The notes under the pieces are model-generated. The model saw nothing but the letters and a program-made list of their open reading frames with translations. It did not search any database and was not told where the DNA came from. A DNA stretch of 64,000 nucleotides from Gluconobacter sp. Dm-62 (GTDB lineage Bacteria; Pseudomonadota; Alphaproteobacteria; Acetobacterales; Acetobacteraceae), in the NCBI RefSeq assembly GCF_018256155.1, contig NZ_JAERLY010000008.1:57820-121819 (forward strand), given 5' to 3'. The translations under genes were made by a program, and so were the position numbers. Numbering within the stretch: position 1 is the first letter of the stretch; each line of letters begins with the position of its first letter. Positions 63,700 to 64,000 of this stretch are shown here, piece by piece.

Positions 63700-63923
63700 A
63701 TAAAATACTTACAGATTTTATGGCTTAGATTTAAACTAATGACAAGGTCAATAAAGCTAGCCCTTCGATGGGATAAAACGGTTTAGCAGCCTCCTCAAGC
63801 CGCATTCTGAACACACCAGATTGATCATCTTACGGACTTTGAAATCTCTCGGGCGATCATGGTGTCAAAAACCTAGCACTAACTTTAATCAGATCTCATT
63901 TATCACCTACCATGCCGCACAGT
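63700..63923. other. Non-coding interval upstream of the acetyltransferase
   Basis: I see no gene here. AT-rich DNA gives way to more balanced composition near 63770, probably the right edge of the transferred segment. Confidence 0.4.
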
Positions 63924-64000
63924 GAGGTGGACCCGTCCGTTCGGACAGTTTTGTGGGCTTGATAAGCTATACCCGGTTGTCGTTATGCCGCCATTCTGAC
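63924..64000 (+). mobile_element. Possible terminal end of an IS3-like element (truncated by window)
   Basis: The sequence changes character at about 63924 and begins TGAGGTGGACCCGTCCGTTC, with GGACAGTTTT soon after. This resembles the terminal inverted repeats of IS3-family elements, which start with TG. No transposase is visible before the window ends. Confidence 0.3.

Overview
The window looks like a chromosomal segment of an acetic acid bacterium (Acetobacteraceae, most like Gluconobacter or a close relative). This rests on the GC-rich alphaproteobacterial coding style, the infA-maf-RNase-yacG-tRNA-Phe block, a Tat-exported GH32 fructan hydrolase, a type II secretion system (T2SS) of the kind known from levansucrase-secreting acetic acid bacteria, and a decayed IS5-type transposase. 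The genus is inferred from gene content only.

Layout. 1-4.6 kb: a metallophosphoesterase paired with a truncated yhaN-like gene, a ferritin-like protein and a TonB receptor of unknown substrate. 4.7-10.6 kb: a sulfotransferase-like gene, then a cobalamin riboswitch controlling a complete B12 uptake operon (btuB-btuF-btuC-btuD). 10.5-14.9 kb: an SBF-type transporter, the GH32 enzyme, a DUF1269 protein and a small exported protein. 15.1-25.9 kb: a glycan-assembly island (FkbM methyltransferase with coiled coil, a glycosyltransferase with six NPDV repeats, a GT8-like enzyme, a GT2, a large membrane protein, a coiled-coil protein, a GT8-GT4 fusion). 26.2-29.9 kb: housekeeping genes (tRNA-Phe, yacG, RNase E/G, maf, infA, DEAD-box helicase). 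30.5-35 kb: two divergent O-heptosyltransferases of the TibC/Aah (BAHT) family flanking a di-heme cytochrome c peroxidase. 35-45.6 kb: T2SS genes in two divergent operons (gspE-F-H-I-J-C/N-like and gspO-L-M-D-K). 45.7-59.9 kb: a Tat-exported phospholipase C-like enzyme, a giant AIDA-repeat/Hint protein of about 2326 residues, a glycosyltransferase sharing a domain with it, a second exported phosphoesterase, a lytic transglycosylase, and the major pseudopilin gene gspG, detached from the other gsp genes. 59.9-64 kb: a decayed IS5-type copy, then a markedly AT-rich patch with a GT61-discoidin protein and a hexapeptide acetyltransferase, and a possible IS end.

The most interesting candidate system is a protein O-glycosylation and surface-display module. 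Two cytosolic heptosyltransferases that in other bacteria modify strand-loop-strand (AIDA) repeats lie within 25 kb of a giant protein made almost entirely of such repeats. That protein has no autotransporter barrel and no recognisable signal peptide; instead it ends in a Hint domain and two copies of a beta-rich domain. The same domain occurs twice at the N-terminus of the adjacent glycosyltransferase. A T2SS lies between the heptosyltransferases and the giant protein, but whether it exports the giant is unproven. Its likelier cargo are the two phosphoesterases flanking this region, whose promoters share an unusually well conserved architecture.
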